This document shows, piece after piece, positions 21,001-30,826 of a stretch of DNA of 64,000 nucleotides (position 1 is the first letter of the stretch; every line of letters begins with the position of its first letter). Both the position numbers and the translations under genes were made by a program. Source of the DNA: Gaiellasilicea sp963763755 (GTDB lineage: Bacteria; Actinomycetota; Thermoleophilia; Gaiellales; Gaiellaceae); contig CAVXQE010000012.1 of assembly GCA_963763755.1 (NCBI GenBank), forward strand, positions 310,001-374,000, in the 5' to 3' direction. The notes under the pieces are model-generated. The model did not search any database. It was given only the letters and a program-made list of their open reading frames with translations, and was not told the DNA's origin.

Positions 21001-24000
21001 AGCATCACCTCGCAGCCGGCCGACCCGACCAACGCAACGGGGGCATCGTTCGCGTTCTCGTCCGAGGCGGGTGCGTCCTACGAGGTTCGCCTCGACGGCG
21101 GCGCCTGGATCCCGAGCGCGAGCCCCAAGATCTACAGCGGCCTCGGCGAGGGCACGCACACGTTCGAGGTGCGCGCCACCGACCTCACGGGCAACGTCGA
21201 CGCAACGCCGGCCACGTTCACCTGGACGGTCGACACGACGGCGCCGAACACGACCATCACGTCGCAGCCCGCCGATCCGACGAACCTGACCGACGCGTCC
21301 TTCGCGTTCATCGCGACCGAGGTTGGCTCGAGCTTCGAGGTTCGCCTCGACGGCGGCGCCTGGAGCGCGAGTGCCAGCCCCAAGCTCTACAGCGGCCTGA
21401 CCGAGGGCTCGCACACCTTCCAGGTGCGCGCGACCGACCCGGCCGGCAACCAGGACGCGACGCAGGCGAGCTACACGTGGACGGTCGACACGACTGCACC
21501 CAACTCGTCCTTCACGTCGACCCCGGCCAATCCGAGCAGCGACACCACTCCGACCTTCGGTTTCGCGTCGACCGAGGCGCCCGCGACGTACGAGGTCGAC
21601 CTCGACGGCGGCGGCTGGGTCAGCGCGTCGACGCCTCTGACGATCTCGCCCGCCCTCTCCGACGGCTCGCACACGCTGCAGCTGCGCGCAAGCGACATCG
21701 TCGGCAACCAGGATGCGACCCCGGCGGCCTATACCTGGCTCGTCGACGGCACGAACCCGACGGGCTCCGTCACCTCGCCGGCCGACGGCGCCGACGTCGC
21801 CGGCACGGTCGCGCTGACGAGCAACTCGGCCGATGCCGGCAGCGGCGTCGCGACCGTCACGTTCCAGAATTCCCCGGCAGGCACGAATACCTGGACGAAT
21901 CTGGCCGCGAGCTGGAACACGGCCCTCGAGCTCGACGGGGACTACGACCTCCGCGTCGTGACGACCGACAACGCCGGCAACACCTTCACGTCCGCCACGA
22001 TCACGGTCACGGTCGACAACACCGTCCCGACGCTCGCGGTCAGCGTGGCCAACCCGGTCAACGCCGCGACGTCCGATCCGACACCGCTGGTCGCGACGGC
22101 CACCGACGCGGGCAGCGGCATCGCCAACGTCAGCTTCGAGCAGTGCACCGTCGCAAACGACGATTCCTGCGCCGCCGACACGTGGACGTCGCTCGGCGTC
22201 GACACGACTCCCCCGTACGCCGTCTCCTGGGTCATCCCGGCCGACGGAACCCGGCTCCTCCGCGTCCGCGCCACCGACAACGCCGGCCGCCAGACGGCGG
22301 TCCTCGTGCTGACGACAGTCGACCGGACACGCCCGACCGGCTCGGTGACCGTCCCGGCCGCCGGCGCGAACCTCCGCGGCGCCGCCGTCGCACTGAGCGC
22401 CATCGCCTCCGACGCCGTACCGGGGACGGTCAACACCGTCACATTCCAGCGCTCGCCCGCAGGCGCCGGCACGTGGACCGACATCTCGGTCGATGCGACG
22501 CCGCCGTACAACGCGACGCTCGACACGACCGGGCTCGCCGACGGCCTGTACGACCTGCGTGTCTTCACGACCGACTCGGCCGGAAACGCCGAGGCGACGC
22601 CCGCCACGGTGCAGGTGCGGGTCGACAACACGCTGCCGACAGGCACCGTCACCTCCCCGGCCGACACTGCTGCGATTCGCGGCACGGTCGCGCTGACGAG
22701 CAACTCGGCGGACGCCGGCGGCTCGGGCGTCGACACCGTGCAGTTCCAGCGCTCGCCCGCAGGTGCCGGCACGTGGACGAACCAGGTGGCCAGCTGGAAC
22801 ACGACTGCGCAGAGCGACGGCCTGTACGACCTCCGCGTCGTGACCACCGACAACGCCGGCAACGTTTTCACCTCGACTGCGATCACGGTTCGGGTCGACA
22901 ACACCAATCCGACCGGCTCGGTCACCGCGCCGGCCGCCGCGGCCAACCTCCGCGACACCGTCGCGCTGACGAGCAACTCTGCCGATGCCGGATCCGGCGT
23001 CGCCACCGTCCAGTTCCAGCGCTCGCCGGCCGGCGCAGGCACCTGGACGAACCAGGCGGCGAGCTGGGACACGCACACCGTCGCTGACGGCCAGTACGAC
23101 CTCCGCGTCCTGACGACCGACAACGCCGGCAATGCCTTCACCTCGGCCACAGTCACGGTGCGCGTCGACAACACGCTCCCGACCGGCTCGGTCACCGCGC
23201 CCGCCGCCGGCGCCGAGATCGGCGTGCCGCCGGTCTCGCTCACGAGCAACTCGGCCGATGTCGGCTCGGGAGTCGACACCGTCGTCTTCCAGCGCTCCCC
23301 GGCAGGTGCAGGGACCTGGACGGCAACGCCCTCGACCTGGGACACGGCAGCCGGAGCGGACGCCGTCGCCGACGGCCTGTACGACCTCCGCGTCGTCACG
23401 ACCGACCTCGCCGGCAACGTCTTCAGCTCCCCGGCCGTCACCGTTCTCGTCGACCACACGGCGCCGACCACCTCTGCCCTGCTTGCTCCGGGTAGCCCGA
23501 GCAACGCGCCCGTCACGGTCAGCTTCTCGGCGGCCGACGGCACCGGCTCCGGGGTCGCCAAGACCGAGTACCGCGTCGACGGCGGCTCGCTGCTCCAGGG
23601 CAGCTCCGTCGTCATCCCGGCGCCGGGCGACCACTCGAACGACGGCACGCACACCGTCGCGTTCTTCTCGACCGATGACGTCGGCAACGTCGAGGCTCCG
23701 GCCAACACGGTCAACGTGGTCATCGACACCACGGCGCCGAGCGGCTCGGGCGGCGACCCCGGCGACTACCTGCGCGGGATCGCGAACCTCAGCTACTCGA
23801 CCGGCGCGGCTGACGTCAGCTCCGTCCAGTTCCAGTTCTCCCCGGCAGGCGCCAACAGCTGGGCGAACATCGGCGCGGCCGACATCTCCCCGCCGTACGA
23901 GGCCTCGTGGAGCACGACGCTCGTCGCCGACGGTGAGTACGACCTCCGCGCGGTTGTCACGGACACCACCGGCAACATTGCGAACCAGCTGCTCCCGGGC

Positions 24001-27000
24001 CTGCCGAAGACGGTCGACAACACGCCCGCGAGCGGATCGATCACCTCCCCCGCTGCGGCCTCGTACGTCGCCGGCAGCGTCACGGTGACCGCGAGTGCCT
24101 CCGACGGGCCCGTCCCGCCGGCTTCGGGTGTCTCGGCAGTCCGCTTCGAGATCAAGCCGACCGGCGCCGGCGCCTTCACGGTCTTCGGCACGCAGACGAC
24201 TCCGACGGTCGGCTCGACGTACAGCCAGTCGCTCGCGACGGGCGCGCTCGCCGACGGCCCCGCCGATCTCCAGGTCGTCGTCACCGACGTCGCCGGCAAC
24301 GAGACGACATCCGCCACGCACACGATCAACATCGACAATCTCTCCCCCGTCGTGACGCTCGACGATCCGGGCGCTGCGGTCGGCTCGAGCGTCGGCCTCA
24401 CCGCCAGCTCCTCGCCTGACACCACCAACGTGGCCTTCCGCTATCGCACGGTCGGAAGCGGCGGTGCCGGCACGCTGATCGCTTCGGACGGCACCGCGCC
24501 GTTCGGAGTCACCTGGACGACGGCACCCGCAGCCGAGACGCAGTGGGAGCTGATCGCCGTCGCCACGGACGCCGGCGGCAACGTCACGACGAGCGCACCG
24601 CGCGTCGTCCTCGTCGACCGGACGCAGCCGACCGGCAGCGTCACGGCTCCCGGCAGCGGCGACACGGTCGGCGGCCCGGCTGTTGCCCTCGGCGCGAACG
24701 CGGCGGACCTCGCGGGCTCGGGCGTCATCTCGGTCGTCTGGGAAGTCATGGAGTTCGGCTCGGCCACCTTCACGCCGGTCGCGACCGACACCACCGCGCC
24801 CTACTCGGCCACCTGGAACTCGACGAGCTCGCCCGACGGCGCGACCGTCATCCGCGCTGTGGTCACGGATGCGGCCGGCAACACGAGCACGACAGCCGCC
24901 GTGTCGTTCTCGCTCGACTCGACCGGCCCGAGCGTCTCGCTCTCCGATCCGGGCGCCGTCGTCGGCGGAACGATCTCATTGAACGCAACCACCGGCGGCG
25001 GTGCTTCACGCGTCGCCTTCTCCGTCTCCCCGGCAGGCGCCGGCACATGGACGCAGCTCGCGAACGACACGAGCGCTCCCTTCAGCACTCCGTTCGACAC
25101 CTCGACCCTTCCGGATGGCCTCTACGACCTCCGCGCCGTCGGCTACGACGCGCTCGACAACGCCTCCGCGCCGGCGCTGCGCACGAACGTCCGCTTCGAC
25201 AACACCGCGCCGACGCTCGTCTCGTCGGTGCCCGCCGACGGCTCCGTCTCGACCTCCGCCAACCAGATCGTCCTGACCGCGAACGAGCCGGTGACCGCAC
25301 CGGGCGCACTGCTCGACGGGATCGCCGCCCCCGCACCGACCGTCTCGGGCTCGACGCTCACGTTCGCCACCGGATCGCTTTCGGATGGCCTGCACGTCCT
25401 GTCCGGCGAGCTCGAGGATGCCAGCGGCACCCGCTCGCTCTTCCGGGTCGCGGTCTCGATCCAGAACACGCCGACGTCCGATCCGCCGCCGGTGGAGCGC
25501 AGCATCACCGCCTCCGGCGACTTCACGGTGACGCTCCCGGGCGGGCTCGTCTCGGTGCGGATGCCGGCCGGCGCGTGGCCGACCCCGCCCGACCCGCTGG
25601 ACTACATCCTCGTGCTCCGCGTCGACGCCGGCCCGGCCGGTCCCGGTTTCGTTCCGGGCACGCAGATCGTCGAAGTGACCGCACGCTGGGCGCTCTCGGG
25701 CCTCTACGTGACGGCGTTCAACGCCCCGATCGAGATCGACTTTGCGAACCCGGCCGCCATTCCGGCGATCCCCGCGTGGTCGCAAGTCGGCACCAATGCC
25801 GCTCCCGCCTGGACGAACATGGGCCGACTCGACGGCTCGACGCTTCCGGCCGCTCGGCCCGACGGCTTCCACGGCACCACGGCAGCCGTGAACGTGCTGA
25901 CGCACCACCTCACCTTCTTCGGCCTGAAAGTCGACGACGGCCCGCCGACGCCGCCGCGCCACATCGCCGGCGTCGTCGCGTCCGACGGCCTGACGCTCCG
26001 TTGGATCCCCGGCACCGACGCGAGCGGCGCAGCTCGGCAACGTGCTCCTCTACGTCAACGGCGAGCACTACCGCACCTTCGGCCCTCGCCAGTACGAGAC
26101 GAAGATGGGACCGTTCACGCCCGGCGACAGCCGCGTCTTCACGCTCGTTCAGCTCGACGCAGCCGGAAACCGGAGCGCGCACGGCGAGGAGCTCCGCGCC
26201 GTCCCGCCGCTCGTCGGCATGAGCCTCGACCAGGCGGTCGCCGCACTCGCAGCCGCCGGCTTCGCAGCTCGGCACGGTGCGCGAGCAGCCGGTCGCGACG
26301 GTCGCGCCCGGCACCGTCGTCGGTCCGATCGCACCGCGCGCACGCCGAGTCCTGTCGACCAAGATCGATCTGGTCGTCTCGCGCGAGTTGATCGCGCCGC
26401 AGACGCAGCTCGTCTTCACCGTCGCCGGCTCCAAGACGCTCGCCCTGAAAAAGCGGACGACGATCGCCGCTCGCGTCAAGGTGTCCAAGCCCGCCACCCT
26501 GACCGCGACGCTCTCGAACTCGGCGAAAAAGAAGCTCTACACCTGGAAGGTCCGACACCTCAAGGCCGGCGCCAACGTCGTGAAGCTGACCCTGCCAAAG
26601 CAGATCCGCCGCCCCGGCACCTACACCGTGACGTGGATCGCCCGCGCCGGCAAGGAGACGGTCAGCCGCACCGTGAAGCTGAAGCTCGTCGGCAAGAACG
26701 TCGCGCAGATCAAGAAGAGCCGTAGCGAGGTCGAGGTCGTGCTCGCCGGCGAGCAGCATCCCAAGACGGTCGTTCAGTCGGCTCTCGCGGGCACACGCGC
26801 GCGCGTCGTCGCGCAGGCCGACCTCGACCAGACCTTCGCTCTCGCGGCCTCCGGCTCACGCGACGTCAAGATCGTCGTCGTCGACGTGGACAAGCACGGA
26901 GTCGGCTTCGTCCGCGACCTGCGCACGGTCTTCCCTTCGATCCGTGTGATCGCCATCGCAACGCAGCCGGCAGACCGCGTCCGCGCGCTGCGCGCCGGCG

Positions 27001-27074
27001 CCGTCAAAGCGCTCCCGCGCAACACGACGTCGCGTCAGCTCGCCAAGGCGATCGCCGCGATCTCGTCCCGCTAG
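12066..27074 (+). CDS. Giant secreted multi-Ig surface protein (about 5,000 residues), frameshifted
   Basis: One gene of about 15 kb. The ATG at 12066 gives a signal peptide (MPVRTLRLILLALVAAIAGG). An N-terminal domain follows to about 13330, then six long repeats of about 210 residues (13640-17160), about 30 Ig-like repeats of 85-100 residues (17160-25200), and a C-terminal module with an FnIII-like part, a PASTA-like part and a degenerate receiver domain. No LPxTG, choline-binding or membrane anchor is seen at the end. Many one-base indels between 12.15 and 16.12 kb and at 26.03 and 26.27 kb break the frame; 16192-26391 is intact. The probable role is adhesion or cell-surface/matrix structure. 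Almost no cysteine and a Thr/Ser/Gly/Ala/Asp-rich composition fit export. Confidence 0.85.
13640..17160 (+). repeat. Six long tandem repeats, about 620-665 bases each
   Basis: Units begin near 13640, 14305, 14940, 15580, 16198 and 16836, each with VDTSAPxAPxLxLS, then GSFDVTASSTDxQSGI, TYTLATPTEPxGAK, SDSVGPTGGALTVNG, SYDxDGSFTIG, LTREEGTLAxDACSSYG, and TGCYRYxLTGTDNVGN before the next VDTS. The last unit is shorter. Each unit looks like two beta-sandwich domains; units 2-4 are close enough at DNA level to recombine or be collapsed in assembly. Confidence 0.85.
17161..25200 (+). repeat. About 30 tandem Ig-like repeats, about 255-310 bases each
   Basis: Most units have VDNTNPTGSVTAP, then SNSADxGGSGVxTVxFQRSPAGAGTW, DGxYDLRVVTTDNAGN and a closing beta strand. 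A second kind (six units, near 18030, 20215, 20455, 20980, 21230 and 21490) has PNTSITSQPADPTN, then FECQIDGGAWGACTSP or EVRLDGGAW, and GSHTFQVRATDAAGN. They match the bacterial Ig-like (Big-type) cadherin-like repeats of large adhesins. DNA identity is especially high between about 18290 and 19660. Confidence 0.88.
26725..27071 (+). other. Degenerate response-regulator-like domain at the giant protein's C-terminus
   Basis: The last 115 residues follow the receiver pattern: EVEVVLAGEQHP as strand 1, ARVVAQADLDQTFALAA, then DVKIVVVDVDKHGVGFVRDL with the aspartate at the phosphoacceptor position, FPSIRVIAIATQPAD with the conserved Thr, and LRAGAVKALPRNTTSRQLAKAI. The acidic pair after strand 1 is missing (LAGEQ) and the Lys of the usual KP motif is replaced by Arg, so phosphorylation is unlikely. 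This domain is known from cytoplasmic regulators; here it follows a signal peptide and dozens of Ig-like domains. Confidence 0.7.
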
Positions 27075-27817
27075 ACGAGCGCCTGCGCCGCGAAGACGGC
27101 GCCGACGAGCACGAGGATCGCACCGAGCGCGAGCCGAAGAACGTTCTCGTCGATCGTCCCGGTCGCGCGCGCGCCGAGCCAGCCGCCCGGTAGCGCGCCG
27201 GCGAGGCCGGCGGCCAACACGGCCCAGTCGACGCCCAGCGAGCCGGCATGCGCGGCGAAGCCGGCCACGCCGAGGAGAAAGCCCACCACGAGGTTGGTTC
27301 CCGCCGCCCGCTTCACGTCCATCCCCACGAGGCGCACGAGCGTCGGCATCCGGAGCGTTCCGAGAATCACGCCCACGGCCCCGCCGAGGGCGCCGATGCC
27401 GACGCCGCCCGCGACCGCGGGCCACAGACGAAGCCGTTCGCGCGTCAGCGGACGGACGGGCCGCAGCGCCAGGTCGACGCCGCTCCACACCAGTACGGCC
27501 GCGATCGCGGCATAGAGCAGGTTTTCGGAGACGTCGTCGGCAACGAGCGCCCCCACGACCGCGCCGACAATCGAGGGCGGCGCCATCCACGCGACGACGC
27601 GCCAGTCGACCCGCCCCGCTCGCGCATGGCTGACGGCTCCGGACGCGGCCGCGGCGGCGGAGATGGCGATGTTCGTCCCCGCAGCAGCGAGCGGGTTGCC
27701 GGTGACCGCGACGATGAGGGGCAGCCGGAGCGTCCCCAGCACGAGCCCGAGCATCGAACCCGCATAGCCGGCCACGAACGAGCCGACGAGGGTTAGCGCG
27801 AGCTTCCCGGCTTCCAC
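27071..27817 (-). CDS. TauE/SafE-family membrane permease
   Basis: Integral membrane protein of 248 residues with about eight helices in two related halves, each with a glycine-rich signature: LGLVLGTLRLPLIVAVTGNPLAAAGTN and its second-half counterpart VGVILGTLRMPTLVRLVGMD followed by KRAAGTN. This is the TauE/SafE (DUF81) sulfite/organic-anion exporter family; the substrate is not predictable. The GTG start at 27817 overlaps the end of the pduO-like gene by 25 bases, so it is cotranscribed with it. Its stop overlaps the stop of the giant gene on the other strand. Confidence 0.88.
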   Translation of the reverse strand: MEAGKLALTLVGSFVAGYAGSMLGLVLGTLRLPLIVAVTGNPLAAAGTNIAISAAAAASGAVSHARAGRVDWRVVAWMAPPSIVGAVVGALVADDVSENLLYAAIAAVLVWSGVDLALRPVRPLTRERLRLWPAVAGGVGIGALGGAVGVILGTLRMPTLVRLVGMDVKRAAGTNLVVGFLLGVAGFAAHAGSLGVDWAVLAAGLAGALPGGWLGARATGTIDENVLRLALGAILVLVGAVFAAQALV

Positions 27818-28365
27818 AGGGGCTCGTCGCGGCCGGCGTTCGCCAGTCGGGCGAGGATGAAGAGCAGGTCTGAGAGCCGGTTCAGATAGATCAGGACCTG
27901 CGGGTTGAGCTCCATCTCCTGGGAGCCCAGCAGGACGTCGCGCTCCGCCCGGCGACAGATCGTCCGCGCGACGTGCAGCCTCGCAGCGGTCTCGGTGCCG
28001 CCGGGCAGGATGAAGCTCTTGAGCTCGGGCAGTTCGCCGTTGAAGGCGTCGCAGAGCTCTTCGAGGCGCTCGATCATCGCGTGCTCGACCCGGAGGCGAT
28101 CGGTCACCCCCCAGGGCACCGACAGATCCGCACCGACGTCGAAGAGCTCGTTCTGGACGAGCTCCAGCGCATCGCGCATCGCCTCCGGCACGTCACCCGC
28201 CAGCACGACGCCGAGAGCCGAGTTGAGCTCGTCGACCGTGCCGAACGCGCCGATCCGGCAGTCGAGCTTCGAGACGCGCGATCCGTCCCCGAGCGACGTC
28301 TCGCCCGCGTCGCCGCCGCGCGTGTAGATCCGCGTCAGCCGGACGGGCTCGTCGCGGCTTCTCAT
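27793..28365 (-). CDS. PduO-type ATP:cob(I)alamin adenosyltransferase
   Basis: Makes adenosylcobalamin from cob(I)alamin and ATP; 190 residues. Family motifs are clear: the N-terminal TRIYTRGGDAGETSLGDGSRV (ATP-binding), GTVDELNSALG, LILPGG-type FILPGGTETAARLH and the conserved ARTICRRAERDV. The ATG at 28365 overlaps the acyl-CoA dehydrogenase TGA as ATGA. It is the natural cofactor supplier for the mutase encoded at 8.1-10.9 kb. The in-frame run that appears to fuse it to the dehydrogenase is caused by a frameshift, not by a real fusion. Confidence 0.93.
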   Translation of the reverse strand: MRSRDEPVRLTRIYTRGGDAGETSLGDGSRVSKLDCRIGAFGTVDELNSALGVVLAGDVPEAMRDALELVQNELFDVGADLSVPWGVTDRLRVEHAMIERLEELCDAFNGELPELKSFILPGGTETAARLHVARTICRRAERDVLLGSQEMELNPQVLIYLNRLSDLLFILARLANAGRDEPLWKPGSSR

Positions 28366-29526
28366 GCCGTCGGCGCCGGCTCGCGCTGCAGCTCGAGGAT
28401 GCTGCGCGCGATCACGAGTCGCTGGATCTCGCTCGTCCCCTCGTAGATCTCCGTGATCTTCGCGTCGCGGTAGTAGCGCTCGACGGGGAACTCCTTCGTG
28501 TAGCCGTAGCCGCCGAGGATCTGGATCGCCTCCGCCTGTCTGGCGACGGGCCATCTCGGAGGCGAAGAGCTTCGCCTTCGCGCCGGCCTCGGTGTGCGGC
28601 TCTCCCTGCTGCTTGAGCCAGGCGGCACGGTAGGTGAGCAGCCGGGCGGCGTCGATCTCGGTCGACATGTCGGCGAGCTTCCACTGGATCGCCTGGTGCT
28701 CGGCGATCCGCTTCCCGAACGTGCGGCGCTCCTTGGCGTACTCGCGGGCCACGTCGTAGGCGGCCTGCGCGATCCCGACTGCCTGTGCCGCAATTCCGAT
28801 CCGGCCGCCGTCGAGCGTTGCCATCGCGATCGCGAAGCCGCGTCCTTCCTCGTGCAGCAACCGGTCGCGGCCCACGCGCGCGCCCTCGAGCAGCAGGTCG
28901 GCCGTCGAGGAGGAGTTGAGACCGAGCTTCTCCTCCTCCCTCGTCACGCGGACGTGCTCGGCGTCGAGCAGGAAGGCGGAGACACCGCGCGCTCCCTCGA
29001 TCTCGGCCTCGCTCCGGGCGAAGGTGAGGAACGTGCCCGCATAGCTGCCGTTGGTGATCCACTGCTTGGCGCCGGTGATCGTCCAGCCGTCGCCGTCGGC
29101 GTCGGCCCGAGTGCGGAGCGCGCCCGCGTCGGAGCCGGCCTCGGGCTCGGTCAGCGCGAAGGCGCCGATCTTCTCGCCGCTTGCGAGCGGGGGCACGAAC
29201 CGCTCGCGCTGCTCCTCGGTGCCGAACGCGAGGATCGGCAGGGTGCAGGCGCTCGTGTGCACGGCGACGGTGACGCCGACACCGGCATCCGCGCGCGAGA
29301 GCTCCTCGAGGACGAGGATGTACGAGAGGAAGTCGGCGCCGGCGCCGCCCAGCTCCGCCGGCACGCAGACGCCCATCAGCCCGAGCTCGGCGAGCTTCTC
29401 GTACAGCTCGGTGGGGAAGCGGTGCTCGCGGTCCCAGACGGCCGCGTTCGGCTCGATCTCGGCCTGCGCGACGTCACGTGCGAGCGCCTGAATCTCCCGC
29501 TGGTCGTCCGTCAGGGAGAAGTCCAT
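28362..29526 (-). CDS. Acyl-CoA dehydrogenase, frameshifted
   Basis: FAD flavoenzyme that oxidises acyl-CoA and hands electrons to ETF. The start MDFSLTDDQREIQALARDVA is typical; further on are AFALTEPEAGSDAG, ITGAKQWITNGSYAGTF, GRIGIAAQAVGIAQAAYDVA and RRTFGKRIAEHQAIQWKLAD. After the frame correction near 28551 (an extra base after SEMA) it continues RQAEAIQILGGYGYTKEFPVE and IYEGTSEIQRLVIAR, where the glutamate of YEGTSEIQ is the catalytic base. Corrected length is about 387 residues. Chain-length preference (short or branched) is not determined. It heads the operon with pduO-like and TauE-like genes. Confidence 0.92.
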
Positions 29527-29563
29527 CGCGGGCGAGTCTACCGTCCGGTCGGGACGGGGAAGA

Positions 29564-29645
29564 CTTTGTGTTCCTGTAACACAAGCGCCCGTCGAGCGGC
29601 GTGGTTGGGCGGAACGAGAAGGCTTGTGTTACAGAAACACAAGCC
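29564..29645. repeat. Pair of palindromic repeats in inverted order (REPIN-like)
   Basis: Copy 1 (29566-29584) is TTGTGTT-CCTGT-AACACAA. Copy 2 (29621-29645) is a perfect 10-base stem, GGCTTGTGTT-ACAGA and its complement. The spacers are complementary in sense (CCTGT versus ACAGA/ACAGG), so the two copies face each other 36 bases apart. Copy 2 starts 3 bases past the HD-GYP stop and may act as its terminator hairpin. The same core occurs within trpE at 35372-35398. Confidence 0.75.
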
Positions 29646-29648
29646 GCT

Positions 29649-30713
29649 CTACGCGGCGAGGAACTCTCTGCGGATCTCGTGCAGGACGTGCTCGCGGTCG
29701 CAGAACGCGTCGACCACCTGCGGGTCGAACTGCTTCCCCTTCTGCTCGACGATCTCCCGGCGCGAATCGCGCCAGCTGCGCGCCTCGCGGTAGGGCCGGT
29801 GGTTCGTGATCGCGTCGATCGCGTCGGCGACCGCGAAGATTCTGGCGCCGATGGGGATCTCCTCGCCCGCGAGGCCATCCGGGTAACCGTTCCCGTCCCA
29901 GCGCTCGTGGTGCGACCGGACGATCTCGACCCCCGCCTCCTGCAGGAAGGCGACACCACTGATCATCTGCGCGCCGAGCAGGGTGTGTGCCTTCATCACA
30001 CGCCACTCGGCCTCGTTCAGGGCGCTCGGCTTCAGGAGGATCTGGTCGGGAACGCCGATCTTGCCGATGTCGTGGAGCAGAAAGCCATACTCGAGGGCGG
30101 GATCCGCAGCGAGACTCGGATTGATCGCGGCGGCGAGCTCCAGCGCGTAGCGCTGCACGCGCTGCGAGTGCTGTCGCGTGCCGGTGTCCTTGGTTCCCAG
30201 GGCGCTCGCGAGAGCGGAGACCGTCTCCTTGTACGCGCTCTCGAGCAGACCACGCTGGGCGCGCTCGAGCTCGACGAGGTGGCGCAGGTCGCGAGCGTAG
30301 AGAACGAGCTGCTCTTCGCCGGAGCGGCCCCTCGAGCTCCGCATCGGAGCGCCCGCCGCGGTGCCCGCGAGGCGTTCGACGACACCGAGCAGCTCGAGCG
30401 GGCGGAACGGCTTCAGGAGCAGGGCGTCCGCACCGGCGGCGCCGGCAACGTCCTCCACGTCGTCCATGCCGGTCAGCAGAACGATGCGGATCGCACTCGT
30501 GTCGGGGCTCTCCTTCAGCTCGCGACAGAACGCGAGACCGTCCATGCCGGGCATGCCGACATCGAGCACGATCACATCTGGCCGCTGCGCCGAGATCCGC
30601 TGTTCGGCCTCCGCTGCGCTGCCGGCCTCGTCCACGTCGACCTCGACGTCTTCAAACGTCGTGCGCAGCAGGGCGCGGAATCCTGAATCGTCGTCTACCA
30701 GCAACAGTCGCAT
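29649..30713 (-). CDS. Response regulator with HD-GYP cyclic-di-GMP phosphodiesterase domain
   Basis: 354 residues: an N-terminal receiver (MRLLLVDDDSGFRALL, phosphoacceptor in VIVLDVGMPGMDG near residue 51, KPF near 104), a linker helix, then HD-GYP. The metal site HD is in FLLHDIGKIGVPDQIL, and HHERWDGNGYPDGL carries the HHE and GYP motifs of an active phosphodiesterase. It should lower cyclic-di-GMP on phosphorylation by an unidentified kinase, possibly linked to surface behaviour of the giant adhesin, which is inference only. A GGGGGGAA ribosome site lies before ATG 30713. Confidence 0.93.
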   Translation of the reverse strand: MRLLLVDDDSGFRALLRTTFEDVEVDVDEAGSAAEAEQRISAQRPDVIVLDVGMPGMDGLAFCRELKESPDTSAIRIVLLTGMDDVEDVAGAAGADALLLKPFRPLELLGVVERLAGTAAGAPMRSSRGRSGEEQLVLYARDLRHLVELERAQRGLLESAYKETVSALASALGTKDTGTRQHSQRVQRYALELAAAINPSLAADPALEYGFLLHDIGKIGVPDQILLKPSALNEAEWRVMKAHTLLGAQMISGVAFLQEAGVEIVRSHHERWDGNGYPDGLAGEEIPIGARIFAVADAIDAITNHRPYREARSWRDSRREIVEQKGKQFDPQVVDAFCDREHVLHEIRREFLAA

Positions 30714-30782
30714 CGTTCCCCCCGGATCGAATGCTTATCAACGCAGGTATCGGCAGCTAGGTCTGATGCTTGAGTAGGACCT

Positions 30783-30797
30783 ACCCCGTTTGGGTGA
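30783..30797. promoter_or_regulatory. Shared motif CCCGTTTGGGTGA, copy 1
   Basis: In the 113-base gap between the hydroxyacyl-CoA dehydrogenase and the HD-GYP gene. The plus strand reads ACCCCGTTTGGGTGA: a four-base inverted repeat (ACCC/GGGT) with five bases between, followed by GTTGAGAC. The same 13 bases, CCCGTTTGGGTGA, recur at about 40828 before the small exported repeat protein, and the inner CCCGTTTGGG is also the apex of the terminator at 41197-41232. Function unknown. Confidence 0.4.
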
Positions 30798-30826
30798 AGG
30801 TTGAGACGTACGAGGTCGAGGCCTGG

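Noticed and set aside
16081..24321. Very long open frames on the minus strand opposite the giant gene (over 1,000 codons each)
   Set aside because: Codon-composition shadows of a high-GC repetitive gene; the translations are Arg/Gly/Val-rich low-complexity with repeats mirroring the plus-strand units and no domain.
13640..25200. CRISPR array or tandem DNA repeats as a satellite
   Set aside because: The repeats are in frame, 255-665 bases long and code for Ig-like domains with diverged sequence; there are no short direct repeats with unique spacers.
27793..29526. A fusion of acyl-CoA dehydrogenase with cobalamin adenosyltransferase
   Set aside because: The join falls out of the correct frame of the dehydrogenase; after correction near 28551 its own stop overlaps the adenosyltransferase start as ATGA.
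29564..29645. Transcription-factor operator explanation for the TTGTGTT palindromes
   Set aside because: Not excluded, but arms outside the core vary in a paired way and one copy is inside a coding region, which favours a hairpin repeat element.
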